A stretch of 64,000 bases of DNA. Source: Euptelea pleiosperma (lineage: Eukaryota > Streptophyta > Magnoliopsida > Ranunculales > Eupteleaceae). The stretch is from contig CM068544.1 in the NCBI GenBank assembly GCA_035048495.1, positions 43,921,893-43,985,892 of the forward strand. Direction: 5' to 3'. Each line of letters starts with the position of its first letter. Within the stretch, counting starts at the first letter, position 1. Below are positions 33,426 to 45,797 of the stretch, in pieces. The notes beneath the pieces were generated by a model. The model was given only the letters and a program-made list of their open reading frames with translations. It searched no databases and was not told the DNA's origin. The position numbers and the translations under genes are program-made.

Positions 33426-33617
33426 GGGTGCATTATCAACCATAAGATGTATATATAGGGAATTGGGGTTGGTTTGTATGTAGGGAATAGGGATTGGCCA
33501 CATACCTTTAAAAATCAAATTGACAAACGAGAAATAGTCTCAAGCATCAAATTTCAATTTAAAGGGGTATTTTTATTTTATTTTTTGCTGAATAAACCAT
33601 GGTTTAAAAAACCGCGA

Positions 33618-33970
33618 TTTTAATGAAAATAATGGTATTTTACGTTTTTTTTCCAATTACAAAAAATGATATCCATTATAACGAGAAAAAAAAAATAATT
33701 TCACCATTATCGAGGTTTTTTTAGGAAAATATTAAGTAATATTTATTTGACCATTGTTTTACTCATGATGTGAGTGATTTTAACATGTGCCGGTCGTTTT
33801 AATGAAAATAATGGTAATTTACACTTTTTTTTTCCAATTACAAAAAATGATATCCATTATAATGGAAAAAAAAAAAAAAAACAATTTCACCATTATCGAG
33901 GTTTTTTTAGGAAAATATTAAGTAATATTTATTTGACCATTGTTTTACTCAAATGTGAGTGATTTAAACA
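33618..33970. repeat. Tandem duplication, unit about 179 bp
   Basis: Two near-identical AT-rich units (33618-33792 and 33797-33970) share TTTTAATGAAAATAATGG, AATGATATCCATTATAA, CACCATTATCGAGG and ATTTGACCATTGTTTTACTC. No coding content. Confidence 0.85.
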
Positions 33971-34058
33971 TGTGTCGGGTCGTGGGTTACAGGTTTTTGA
34001 TATCATAGTTATTTGATAGGCAAACTTCTTTCAATTTTTTTAAAAGATTTTTGACTAA

Positions 34059-34538
34059 GGGCCTGTTTGGTAACGCACCGCGGTGGGAAAATAAAATATT
34101 TGCGCCCGCTAATATTCGCCCGAGTGCATTTGGCAGCCACGTGCCCTCGGTGAATATTTAGCCAGGCCTAAATATTTGCCCTCTGCGGCGGGAAAACATT
34201 TGATCACCTCCCCTCCCCCTGTGTAAATATTTTCACGCCAATTATGCCTTGGTGAGAAAATTTTATTTTCTCGCCGGAAAATCACTATTTTCAATATATG
34301 AAAAGATAAAAATGAATTTTTTTTATCCTTTGACATAATATGTGGTTCCCATACTCGCCCAACCTATTTTTGACTTGCTTTGATATGTGGGACCCACTCA
34401 AATTGAAAGAAAATGAAGTAAGCTGAAGTGAGCTAGCTCATACACATACCAAACATTGTTAAATATGGATATGAGCAAATATTTAGCCAAGATAATATTC
34501 GTCGTCGGAACTCTTTTTCTGACGTACCAAACAGACCC
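34059..34538. mobile_element. Tourist-like MITE (GGGCCTGTTTGG)
   Basis: Inverted ends GGGCCTGTTTGGTAACG and CGTACCAAACAGACCC, flanked by TAA on both sides (34056-34058, 34539-34541). Contains GTGGGACCCACTCAAATTG and AATATTTAGCCA repeats. Sister copy at 56297-56779. Confidence 0.87.
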
Positions 34539-34541
34539 TAA

Positions 34542-35858
34542 GTTGTTTGATTGTTGGCTCAACTTTTGACCGAGAGACTTTACTTTACCGTTGGTATTTA
34601 AATTAGGCGGTTACTACACCATTTCAAAATGTCACTTTAACGATTGTCATACGACACTTTATTGTCTATAAAATGTATTTCATTTTTATCTTTCTCAAAA
34701 AACATAAACATAGAAACAGTGCAAGTATGTCTTAATCAACGATTTAAAGTGCTACTTAGCATTGATTGGGTTGTTGAATCTTGGGGGTAGATGTCCAAAG
34801 GCCCATCGACAACATCAAAGTGCATGGGGCGAATCTGCATTAGGACAATGTGACCACGAACGAATGCCTTAACTTTCGTAACTAACAAATAAAAAACAGA
34901 AGGTGCCACAAGAGAGACACTCACAGCAAAATCCATGCAAAAGACAAATAAGATCACCACATCATGGAGCATCAACGTGGTTTGAGGGGACATGAAAACC
35001 ACAGTTTCGCCATGTGACCAAGGTCTCTTCAGTTGTCATTGTTCGTTCACCAACTGGGAACAGCCCTATCATAAGTTTGTTAGTGTATCTCCTTGAACTT
35101 CATCTCTCAATCCTGATGGAATAAAGATTTCTTTCTTGACTGGATTTTCTATTTTCCTGCATCCCAGGTTGTCCTTATTTGCTCTTTTTTTTTTTTTTTT
35201 TTTTTTTATGAAGCTCTTTCCTTCAATCTTTTTCTTCTTTATGCTGTACATTTTCTTTGGGAGGAGTACGAGTGTTTCTGCTCCACCCTTTTATTGTGGA
35301 GCAATTTGTCACTCAGCAGAGGGGCGGATTCCATATTCTGCTGGGCTAAAAAGACGGGTGTGAATTCGTGGTCCTTTTCTGTCTCCCAGAGGACCAAGGG
35401 TCATGATAATCGAGAAGGGAGATGAGGCCCCGTTGAATAACAAAGGCCCACAAGTTGTGAGCCCAAGCAGCCTTAATTAAGGGAGGTATGCTCTTAAGGT
35501 TGATTGATAAGCTCATTCCCTGTGAGTCCGTGGAGCGTTTAATCAAGAGATACCCCCTCATAAAGTAGTAGGGTGAGCAGTGAATTCTATGAATCAGACG
35601 TTGCACGCTCAGACGCCCTGCACCAGGCTCAAAACCTCCACTACGTGGATGTCTTGATCCCCACAATGCCCGGCAAAACATCAATCGCCAGACGTATGTG
35701 GACCAAGATTATCCACCCGGTCCACTTGATGAAGATTGACTCTTTCCATAGGCACATTAATGATCTCCATGTCATTGATAGTTGCTTCTTTAGTGGGCCC
35801 CTACTCTTAATACACTACGACTTTACCCTTAGCCGCAATAAAGTTCGACGGTTGTAGG
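34542..35858. other. Intergenic with a possible decayed coding fragment
   Basis: A - strand frame at 34736-35030 reads GETVVFMSPQTTLMLHDVVIL. In spacing it vaguely recalls the ...F.WGE.T.TL.DV..L segment of plant mobile domain proteins, but key residues differ and no flanking part is seen. Another frame at 35346-35684 (-) has no recognisable motif. A long T run lies at 35187-35209. Confidence 0.25.
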
Positions 35859-36200
35859 CAGGAACCAAAACCGAACCGAACTGGAACCGAAAACTCTGGT
35901 TCCAGTTCCATATTTTTGGAAACTAAACAAGAATCAACCCGATAATAACAGTTGTGGTTCTAGGTAGTTTGATATTGGATCCAAACTGATAAGAACCAGA
36001 AATGATATATAAATATAACATTAAAATTGTCATATTATCAAGATTGGAACCAATGTATCCAGAACAGAACCTACTGGAGCCAAGCAATCGGTTCCGGTTC
36101 CATTATTTTGAGAACTAGGAGTCGATAAGAACCTACAATTTTGGTTCCAGTTCCTGGGAACCTTAGGAACCAGACTGGAACTGCCCTGTCGACACCCCTA
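35859..36200. mobile_element. hAT-like MITE, GGTTCC-rich
   Basis: Flanked by a perfect 8-bp duplication GTTGTAGG (35851-35858, 36201-36208). The right end is GTCGACACCCCTA. The interior is made of GAACCGGAAC/GGTTCCAGTTCC words in both orientations. The left end has lost the TAGGGGTGTC part seen at 59119. Confidence 0.85.
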
Positions 36201-36208
36201 GTTGTAGG

Positions 36209-38280
36209 TACTCATACTCATCAGAAGACCTTCCCTTTCTTGGTTCGATGCAAATCGGATGCAATGCCCTCGCTTGCCACGGTTTTGGGATTACAAGTGA
36301 TTGGTAGGGGGCAGCATGCAACTGGTTGCGAAGCCCTTGCAAACACTTTAAGAAAATGGATGCAAGCATGTGCAGCCCAAAAACTGTGGAAAGTGACTGC
36401 AATGCAACTCACCGCATTTGCATGCATCCCAGTGCAGCGAACCAAGCAAGGCCCCTGTCAGGCTGGCTGGGACCTTTCTACCATTAGGAACCAGGCTTAA
36501 CCCGTTAGTAATGCTCATTGTTCTCCTCTGACTTCAGTCACGGTGGGTTTTCCCTCCCTCTCAGATTGTTCTAGTAAGCAGATTGTTCCTTGGTATCAGT
36601 CTAAATTGTCCTACGACCATTTCTCCTTCGACCTGGTTGAACTATGATCCAGGGCCGTAGTTGACCATTGCCGCTGTCACTGTTGAGGATTTGGGGGTCC
36701 CAAGGTCCTGCGTGACGTCTCTATCTATAGCGGGGACAACTCATTCCACGTACGATAAAGATGCTGCTTCTGGGCATTGATCTTGCAAGTGGCTAATCTT
36801 GCCACACACAGAACACAGCTTCCGGATAGCTTCGTAGGTACATTAAATTCTACGTCTATCTTCACACTAGGGCTGGAGCGTGGGGTTCGGTGAGGTCAAA
36901 TTCTACGTCTATCTTCACACTAGGGCTGGAGCGTGGGGTTCGGTGAGGTCAACTTCGATGCAGGACCGTGATGAAAAATGCACATTGAAATATCATTATT
37001 GCATCCTTGTGGTAAATTTTACTTATATAAAGTTAGAAATTTGTTAAACTAAGGATAGATTTTTGTGTGTTATTTATACAGTTCAGATGTTTATTTTTGG
37101 AGCTCCCTACCTTATAATCTTCATTTTACTTTCTATTGCAAATCTCTTATTATTTGCCCAATTATATGTTTCTGTATTTTAGTACTACTTCACAATCTTG
37201 TCTGCTATTAACTTCTGCAGTTCTTCATTCCAGCCTTCAGTATGTGTTTTCTAGTTGGAGTGCAGACCTATGGCAAGATTTTCATTTAATTACTTCAGTT
37301 ATGCACGGAAAGTTCATAATTCCTACAACTTCTTTAATTCCTACAAATTCAAGGTTTACCATTCCTTTTTTATCAATTTTTTTGGTGGGTGTAAAGATAT
37401 AACTTGTCACCATTCATAAGTTATATACTGTTCTAAACACCAAATCAGCAACTATCAAGGTAGAAGAAGAAGAAGACCCAATACCAAACACCCCTAAGCT
37501 TGTCAAGAAGACCAACAACCCTTGACATGAGAAAGCACTTCAAGTGTCTCTATAAATGAGACGGACTGTAGCCATGGATAAACACACAGGTAGATAATTT
37601 CAATTAGGGGAACCAATCACATGGTTCTGAAAAGACATCCTCCAACAAGGTAGACCCTTCTCGTTGAAAGGTTGGAACTTTTTAAGTTCAGCGTGCCCAC
37701 AACACTCAAAACCATAAAGAGACACAGATAATGTTCATCCCACAAGCTTCATAAGATGAAATACAAATCATCAAAATTTCCTCAAAGAAAGAACTGAAGA
37801 TAATATACCCAACTGAAGCTAACAAAAGATTACAGAAGAGATGAAAAAAAAAAAGGATTAATACAAAAGGTATTTGTAATAACAGTAATGAATTGTTTGA
37901 AGGCACAGTTGGTACATGAGGAGTTGTACCTTCTTAATAATCTTCCAAAGGTCAATAACTGCATAGTTTCTTTCTTCTTCGTGGCTGGTCTGTCTTCTTC
38001 ACAAGAAGTTCAAGTTATTTTGTTGAGACTTTAACTGCAACAAACCATCTGAGACAGAAAATGAACATCTACTGCATTTAATGACGAGCTCTTTCTCCTC
38101 AACATAATTTGAATTGGGAACTCCATTTCTATCATTCTTTCTCATTGCTTGCTATTTACAGTGAATAAAAACCATGCGCCTTCTACACATCTTTCCTTCC
38201 CTAAAAGATCAACTACTATGACTACGGATCAATCCAAGATAGAAAAAGAGAAGATTTCTTTTTTCCTTTTTCCCCCAAAA
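36209..38280. other. Intergenic, no gene recognised
   Basis: An open frame at 36141-36500 (+) overlaps the MITE and has no motif. At 36845-36950 a 53-base unit (starting AAATTCTACGTCTATC) is present twice in tandem. The part next to 38280 is probably 3' UTR of the RING gene. Confidence 0.45.
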
Positions 38281-39428
38281 TTACCATCTTGCAATCCCAC
38301 TGCCGTCTTCCAAGACCCAAGCTCTGCTGTGCCTCCGCGAGCTTCTACTGAAAACTGAATTGGAACGACTTCTGCGGGTTGTCCCAGATTCTGAAATTGA
38401 ATGTGAAGATGAAGATCTAAGCCTCCCAAAAAAGGAGAAGAAATTGCGGAAGACCCGGCCCAATCCACCGCTTTCTCTTGATCTACTTCCTCTTGACGTC
38501 CATGAAATCCTCCTTGGAGTACCACCAGTATTGAAACCGCCATCCATTTCCGTGTAAACAACGGGGAGCTCCCGCTCGCTGGCGCGTCTACCCCCAGAGA
38601 ACCTGCCAACAGCAAATCCACCACCAGGGAGTCTCCATATCGTCAACCCCACAGTATCTTCTTCAGCAACGGCCGGAGACTGTTCATCTTGACTACCATC
38701 CGACTCGGGTGAATTTCTGCCACGCAAGTCTGTAGGTAATTCGTGGCGGCAAACTGGACAAGAATTCCGGAGAGAAAGCCAGGGGAGGATGCAATCCGAA
38801 TGGTAGATGTGCTTACACGGCATCTCGCGGGCCTCTGAGCCAAGCTCAAAGGGTTCCTTGCAGACAGCACAGTGGGATTCGGTGACGACATGACTGGCAA
38901 CGATCTGGATGGTTGGCATAGACTCGACAGCAGCTTTGATGCCGGAGGATGCTCGCACCGTCCAACCCCGTTGATCTCAATTTGTGCCAGCTGATCGAGT
39001 AGGCGGTCAAATCCTGAGCCCATCAAGAAATCAGACATGCTAGCAGGCAAAGGCCGGAGGCCCGAACCAGCACCGTCATCGTAGTACAGCTCGAAGCTCC
39101 CCCGCTCGCCGCCACCACCTTCGGCTCCACCACCATCAGCAGGCCCACGAAGAACAATAACCGGATTGAAAGGCGAGCGATCGCCGCCGTTCCTTCGGCT
39201 GCGGCGAAACCCTGTATTCGTGTTCTGATCCGAACTCGGACGATTCCCGAGCATGTACATCGCAGCCGCGGGAAATCGTCTGCGCCGAACCTCTGCATGT
39301 GTAGATCGGGGCGGGTTCTCAACCTCTTCAACAAATCCTCCATCGCAATCAGGACAGACGATGGTGTCCCAAACCCTAACGAAGCGGCTGCATCTGTAGC
39401 ACCAGTAAGAAGGCCCCGTCGAAGCCAT
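38281..39428 (-). CDS. RDUF1/RDUF2-like: RING-H2 E3 ligase with DUF1117, frameshifted
   Basis: Ubiquitin ligase of the RDUF family; Arabidopsis members act in ABA and drought signalling. The first frame starts at 39428: a zinc-ribbon (YWCYRC ... CPDCDGGF) then GSGFDRLLDQLAQIEING and PPASK, ending at a late stop at 38643. Homologues continue PPASK-AAVES, but here AAVESMPTIQIV lies one frame over, because an A run at 38937-38935 has three A instead of four. Restoring one base would give about 382 aa, the family's usual length. Downstream, C187-C190-C205-H207-H210-C213-C224-C227 form a C3H2C3 RING, followed by the DUF1117 block (LTIWRLPGGGFAVGRF; GTPRRISW). As written, the first frame would make a RING-less protein. 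An assembly error or a real recent null allele are both possible. Intronless. Confidence 0.92.
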
Positions 39429-40643
39429 CTATAAAGAAACCTTAGGATAGCTTTGCTTGCAGATCTAAGGAGGTAATAAAAAACCTAAAAAAAACTTTAT
39501 TTCCGTCAAAAACCTCACCGATCAGACAAAAGAATCCTTAGAACTACTTTCCTAGAAGATCGATCGTCTTCTCTCAAAGCTCTCACAGATCTGAGAAATA
39601 AAACGCTTAGATTTCGCACTTTAAAGTTTAAATAATGTAAGAGAAAAACCCAAGCACTCCTCGTCGCCTACTCGAAATCAAGATCTTTTTTTTTTTGTAA
39701 TAAAATCGAAATCAAGATCTGATGAGACCAAACTCTAATTCGTTTTCTTTCCTCGAATCCCCTGCGAATCGAAGAAAAGAAAACCTAGAAATGAATCACA
39801 AGTCTCAGAAAAACACGTACATCTGGTTCAAATCCCAAGAGGTAGAGATGAAATCCAAATTCGTCGGAAAATTGCGGATCCGCCGGTTTCAGACAGAGAT
39901 AGATTGAGAAAAGAGTTGGGGTTTGGAAGAAGAAGGACTGGGGATGGAGGCTTTTAAGCTAGCGTTGAAGTCTTAACGGCGAAACCGCGTTGCTTCTGTT
40001 AGCGTATTGTCTACGCTTCACACAAAGATAGAGGGACTAAACTAGCGTCCGTTACACGTGTCGTGGTACTGTTCAATTACTATTTGACAGAGTTAGTGAA
40101 AACGTGGACGTAGACCGGTCAGCGTCCGTCAATACAAGTTGCCAAGAAGTGGATCGAGCCAAGCCAAGCCGTTGTCCTAAGCTGGCGCTGGCCTTCCGCG
40201 TTGAAACTTGACTTTTGACTGGGAGAGAGATATCACATTGATTGTGAAACGTATAAATGACCGAGTTTATAAAATTATACGCGTCTTGCAGCCCCACTGA
40301 TCTCTTGCATACCAGCCTTTAGTAAAAAGTTTGCTAAGTTCGGATACGGTAAAAAGTTGGGGACGGAAAAAGTTTGAGTATAATTTGGTTCCGAGATAAA
40401 AAAAAATTGAAATAATAATTTAATAAAAAAATTAAAAAAAAAAAGTTTATAATTGTATTTAATCGTGTTTAATTCGTTTATGCGTCAAAAATTCACAACC
40501 AAAATATAAAGGTGTGTAAGATTTATAGGAGATTAAACTTTAAGATTATTAGTGGATCCCCACTTTTTCGATTAATGTACAAATGGTTAATTTAAATTTG
40601 TGTAGGGCCACATACTGTAGTTAAATTAAAATTTTAAAGTGAA
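39429..40643. other. Promoter side of the RING gene and AT-rich spacer
   Basis: 39429-39960 holds the probable leader and promoter of the RING gene; a TTAAAAGCC word on its strand near 39950 may be a weak TATA box. Beyond 40320 the sequence is AT-rich with no gene. Confidence 0.35.
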
Positions 40644-40721
40644 TTGTAAACTATGAAGTGTAAGGGAGACTAGAGTTGCAGGTTGTAAACTATGAAGTGT
40701 AAGGGAGACTAGAGTTGCAGG
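40644..40721. repeat. 39-bp tandem duplication
   Basis: TTGTAAACTATGAAGTGTAA and the following 19 bases occur twice in a row (40644-40682, 40683-40721). Confidence 0.92.
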
Positions 40722-40748
40722 TTTGATTACTGTGGTGTGACTGTGTGT

Positions 40749-40884
<136 letters not shown>

Positions 40885-41128
40885 TTTCATGATTGGCAAC
40901 AAATGATAATATAGACTAGAATTGCAACTTACAAATGGAGCTGTGTGATAGGGGCTATAGATTGCACAAGAACGGAGGTGGGATGGGGAGAGAGACGAGA
41001 GCAAAAGAGAGTAGGATCCGTATGAACAATTAAGACTTTTTTTTTATTGTTTTGCAGCCCAATTAAATTGACTGAATTAATCGCAAGAAAGTTGTATTTG
41101 CGTTCTATACGTATAAAATAAAAAATGT

Positions 41129-41996
41129 AATTTTTGACATACCCCCCCATGTTATCTTTAAAATTTGACACATGTTATCTTTAAAATTTGACATAACCAC
41201 TTCCCCGCCCCCCCGGTTTGAAAAAGCTGACATACCCCCCTATGACTCAGTCCACTATCATTTGACCAATGTTGACCCGAGTTGACTATGAAATTTTGTA
41301 CTAAGGATGAAAGTGCCCTTCTCTTCAACTTTAGAACCAGGGTTTGGGTTTCCCAAACCCCAAATCAAACATGAAAAGAGGAGATTAAAAATTAAAATTA
41401 AAACCCATGTGGGTAAACTTAATTGAGATTTTTTTCTAATTTTTTGATGAATTAAACGAATATTGAGAAGAAAAAATACCCCCAAACAAAATAGATAAAG
41501 CTAATGAAGGAATATTTTAAAATTGAGAGAACCCATCTTTCCAAAATCTATGTCTCAAAAGCTTAAAATATAAATTGATTTGTCTTGCTTTAATTTTCAT
41601 TTATGTTAATGAAAATTTTAAAATTAAAATTTTATGCTGTTTTTTTTTCTTGTTTTTTTCAACTTTGGGTTTTAAATTATTGCCAGAGTGGTAGCCCGCT
41701 GACCATGAGACTCCGGTGGGATGGTCGCCGGTGATGGGCGGCCAACCCATTAGAATCCCTTGGTTGGCCATCCACCATAGTCATTTGTGGGGTTTGGATT
41801 TTTTCTCAAACCCTTGTGTCAAAGGTTGAAGACAAGGGCATTTTTGCCATTTAGTAAAAAATTTGGTAGTCAACTCGGGTCAAATGACCGTGGACCGAGT
41901 CATAGGGGGGTATGTCAGCTTTTTCAAATTGTTGGGGGGGGGGGAAGGGGGGGTTGTGTCAAATTTTAAAGATAACATGGGGGTATGTCAAAAATT
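41129..41996. repeat. Large inverted-repeat element
   Basis: Left arm AATTTTTGACATACCCCCCC then ATGTTATCTTTAAAATTTGA; the right arm is the reverse order (GATAACATGGGGGTATGTC). The arms continue through GACTCAGTCCAC / GGACCGAGTCA and a stretch around CAACTCGGGTCAAATGACC, so each arm is about 200 bases. Poly-C/poly-G runs lie in both arms. A related half copy is at 46485-46770. No clear target duplication. Confidence 0.65.
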
Positions 41997-42824
41997 CCCA
42001 ATAAAAAATTATTCAAAAAAATTTTTATATACTCGTCTGTTTTGTACCACCTGAAAGTGATTAATCGCGAATTTAACAACTAGACCACCGACCGGACTGA
42101 CTATGATCAATGAGTATTTTTCTGGTTAAGCAACTCAGGTCAACGATCATAGCGACGTGGGTAATGGTCACAAAAGCTCATTAATGGGATGCTTTAGAAG
42201 AGCCAAACTAATAAAATCTTTTCCAGGAAGGTTCCGGTCAAAAAATAATTTAATTGACTCTGGTCAATTAATATTGAGATAAGGTCACAAATGCCCATTT
42301 TGGGTTGGATGGTCTTTTGATCGACAAGGATCATTGCCCATCATTTTTTGTTGGACCTTGACCTACATTTCAGGTAGAGAAAAGGGAAAAATATTGCTGT
42401 CCTGACTCCTTAGGACTTCCTCTCCCAAATTGCCCATGGAACACTCTTTTGGGCCCACTGACCCATGGATGTTTGGCTTACTCTTAAGTGGATCTACACA
42501 TCGAAAATCAGCTTGATTGATGATTTCTAACCGTTAGATTTGAGTATCCAAATAAAACAGCTAAAAATCATTAATCAAATTGATTTTAGTGGTGTACATG
42601 GGTCAGTAGGAGGGTCACAAGATTATGAGACTTTGCATTTTGGGAGAGTTGACTTCAAACTTTAAAGTCCAAGAAAAGAGAAATCTAGAATCGAACAACG
42701 GTGTTTGATCTACCAAAGAAAATAAGGTGTTTGATGGTAGAAGTACCACAGCAACTTATTAACAATTCTCGAAACGAATCAAAAATACGGAAAACAAACC
42801 CCTCTATCTTGTGTAGTAAAAAAA
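41997..42824. other. Intergenic with a partial MITE
   Basis: At 42450-42620 there is a GGGCCCACTGACC ... GGATGTTTGGC module with AATCAGCTTGATTGATGATT, a partial element without clear ends. No gene. Confidence 0.45.
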
Positions 42825-43165
42825 GAGTAAAACCTTGGTCACAGCCCACAATACGAGCTACGTGGCACACTATTAGAGGGTGCTGACAATGGCCAATTGC
42901 TAGATCGACCTACAAACCAAAAATAAGCCTGATCAGTGATTTCTGAGAGTTGGATTGAAGTCATTTTCACGGGTTGATTTTAACCGTAGGAATTTGAGCA
43001 TTACTGAGCTTTATTTGGGTGCAAATATCCGAAGGTTGTAAATCACTAATCATGCTGATTTTTGGTTTGCAGGTCCACAGAGGGACTGGCCAAACATCCA
43101 TACGGTCAACGTTTGTGGGCTGTGACCAACTTCTGTCACTACGCACTGTGACCGAAGTTTTACTC
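42825..43165. mobile_element. MITE, GAGTAAAAC ends
   Basis: Ends GAGTAAAACCTTGGTCACAG and mirror GTGACCGAAGTTTTACTC. Interior arms carry AACCAAAAATAAGCCTGATC and the mirrored CATGCTGATTTTTGGTTTGC plus CATCCATACGGTCAACG. The target duplication is not evident. Confidence 0.75.
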
Positions 43166-43291
43166 ATGGCAAAACATATCCATCACCGATTAGGACAAGA
43201 AGAACATATTCCGGGAATATCCTCCCCTCCCACGCAGACTTTTAGTCAAAATCGGTAATCTGCAGAAATATTTTTGTCCTAATACTAGCAG

Positions 43292-43683
43292 AATAAACCT
43301 TCGCTCATACCCCGGTGTGAGCGAAGGCGGTCACAACCCACTGTACAAGCCACGTGGAAAACTCTTAGAGGATGCTGACCATATGGATATTTGACCAATC
43401 ACTAGGTGGACCTACAAACCAAAAATGAAGCTGATCAGAGATTTCTAAGCGTTGGACTGAAGTTATTTTCATTGGTTGATTTTAACCGTAGGAATTTGAG
43501 CATTATTGACCGTTATTTAGGTACAAAGATCCAAAGGTTGTAAATCACTAATCAGACTGATTTTTGGTTTGTAGGTCTAGCTAGTGATTGGCCAAACATC
43601 CATACGGTCATCGCCCCCTAAAAGTGTTCCACGTGGCTCATACTGTGGGCTGTGATCGTCTTCGCTCGGACCCCGGTGTCCGG
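43292..43683. mobile_element. MITE with hairpin-bearing ends
   Basis: The left end includes CTTCGCTCATACCCCGGTGT, itself able to fold with GTGAGCGAAG. The right end mirrors it (CTTCGCTCGGACCCCGGTG). Interior modules as in 28506-28905, to which it is closest. It starts only about 130 bases after the previous MITE. Confidence 0.7.
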
Positions 43684-44204
43684 CGCCGAATACAAGGAAA
43701 GGAGTGGAGCGTGTTGTCAACACATCATTATCAAATATCAACCACACGATCGCAAATTTCCCGTAAGTATCTCTTTGTTACTTTTACAGTTTTGCTTGTA
43801 TTGGCACCGCACGCTATTGGTCCAGTCCAGCTATAGTAAACCGAAAAGGCAACTTCTCCTTCGTGGAACACACAAGTTACCTTCGTCGATTGATAAAGAC
43901 GGGGGCAGTGTTACCATCATCCCTAGTGTCTGTCGTCCCTAGGGTGACTTGAGGACGACTCCACAGACGAGACAATGCTTTGGTTTGGTATCGTCAATAC
44001 AAGACGACAGTGCTATGATCTCCTTGTGTGGCTCTCGTCCCTAGGTCATCCTTACGTCCGTTGATTGTCATCGGGATTTACATCAAACAAATCCTGAAAG
44101 CCATCCAATGATCTGCCAATAAGAGGATGTAAACCTTAAAATGATGCTGATAGTATATAATTCTGAAATGAAAGAAAAAGAGTGGGAGCGGAAGAGGTCC
44201 ACGT
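43684..44204. other. Intergenic, no gene recognised
   Basis: Holds repeated CGTCCCTAGG words near 43930-44050. No exon or RNA gene recognised. Confidence 0.4.
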
Positions 44205-44830
44205 TGTGATGAGAAACGGGGTACTTGTTTAACCAGTATTTTTCTTTGCCATTTCAACTAATTTGAAATTATTTTACAAATTTCGACAAGGAAGTCATTT
44301 TCCGTGTGAACTTTTTTACTTCTTCTGTCAACATTTGACTCCCAGCAGAAGTAAGCATTGCAAATAGAATACCAATTGGCCGGCCTCAAAGTAGCAGTTG
44401 AAGAATCCCCCACCACCACCAAAAACGATTTAGAAGAGCATCCATTTGAGCGCAGGGGTTTTGGAAAAAGATGAAATAGGTTTACCAGGCTGAGAAAGCA
44501 CTTTTGCTTTCCATCCTTCATCTAAAACATGGATCCTTTCTAAACAGTAGTGGAAGACTTTGACCTTGGTTTTGCAAATGAATAAAGGTGTGCCAAGATA
44601 TTTTCCGAAAGGGTAAGATTTTCTATGTGCAGTATAACAGAGAAAGGGCACCCATTTGTCTTCGATGGAGGTTAGGACTGAACATAATTCTTGTCTTGGA
44701 GGATTCGAGCATCAACCAGATCAGTACAACGATGAGCCAAGGGCGACATCTCCCCTGATTACATCTATTAGCCATTGAGGACGGCTTTGGTTCCATACCT
44801 TCTGATTGTTGAACTTGCAAGCCTTAATAC
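44205..44830 (-). mobile_element. LINE reverse-transcriptase fragment
   Basis: On the - strand, 44651-44430 reads FGKYLGTPLFICKTKVKVFHY ending with GWKAKVLSQPGKPI. This is the conserved ...YLG.PL....K...F......GWK..LLS.AG block after the polymerase catalytic site in plant LINEs. Downstream frames are broken. The flanks hold no other LINE domains that I can identify. Confidence 0.7.
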
Positions 44831-45457
44831 ATATCTTCAAGGTTTTTTTTTTTTAAATATAATAGAATATTAACGTTCTGATTTTTTTAACTCAGATGTG
44901 ACCTATAATAGCGGACATAACGGTAACGATATGTATCCGTTATAACATTATATAACAAAACTTTTAAAAACTTGGTCTTTATGATCCTTATATAGGCCGT
45001 TTAATAAAAAGTAAATAACAATTACTGCTATTTACTATTTTTGTTTTCATATTGAAGATAAAAAGTGTCACAACTCGCAATGATAGTGCTTTAAAGAAAG
45101 TCAAAGTGAACGGGCCGAATCAGTCATCCTGTTTCTCCATTGCTCATGGCGTCTCTTGGTTGGGGTTTAGCCGAATCCGCTAGCCATTTTCCTGATAGAA
45201 AAAGCTGCCAAAGATAGCCTGTTTGTTCTCCACTCACGATTCGTTCTATTTTTTTTTTAATAAATAAAAGAATAATATATTTAGTGCCCACTCTCTTTTA
45301 CGCGGGCTTCTTCTTTTCTTTCTTTTCTTCTACGAAAGTTGACTGCACGTGAGCTTCACGACAAGCACACGCATGGAAACTTCCATTTTAAAATTTTATT
45401 AATATAGCTTTAAAATTATTTTTTCTTTCACAATTTGATTTTTTTTTTCATATATGA
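44831..45457. other. Intergenic, no gene recognised
   Basis: AT-rich; a TAACGG-type word cluster near 44900-44950 (GCGGACATAACGGTAACG) is a decayed foldback end. Nothing else seen. Confidence 0.4.
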
Positions 45458-45797
45458 CAGGCCCGGGTTACAGGACATAGTTTGAGCCACGTGGCGCACT
45501 ATTAGAGGACTATGACCTTATGGATGTTTGGCCAATCCCTAACTGGATCTACAAACCAAAAATCATCTTGATTATTGATTTATGGGCATTGGATTAGACT
45601 TATTTTCATGGTTTGATCTCAACTGTGAGAATTTGAGCAGTATTTGAGGTACAAAGATCCAACGTCTAGAAATCACTAATAAGGTTAATTTTTCGTTTAT
45701 AGGTCCACATAGGGATTGGACAAACATCCATACGGTCAGAGTCCTCTAAGAGTATGCCACGTGGCTCATATTGTGTCCTGTAACCGGAGCCTGAGCC
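45458..45797. mobile_element. MITE with GGTTACAGGACA ends
   Basis: Left CCGGGTTACAGGACATAG, right mirror TGTGTCCTGTAACCGG. The arms contain GAGCCACGTGGC and GGATGTTTGGCCAATCCC with AACCAAAAATCATCTTGATT. Close to the pair at 52786-53167 and 62438-62807 but with less complete outer ends. Confidence 0.7.

Noticed and set aside
36141..36500. 119-codon + strand frame
   Set aside because: It starts inside a hAT-like MITE, shows no domain, and opposing frames of similar length exist on the other strand.
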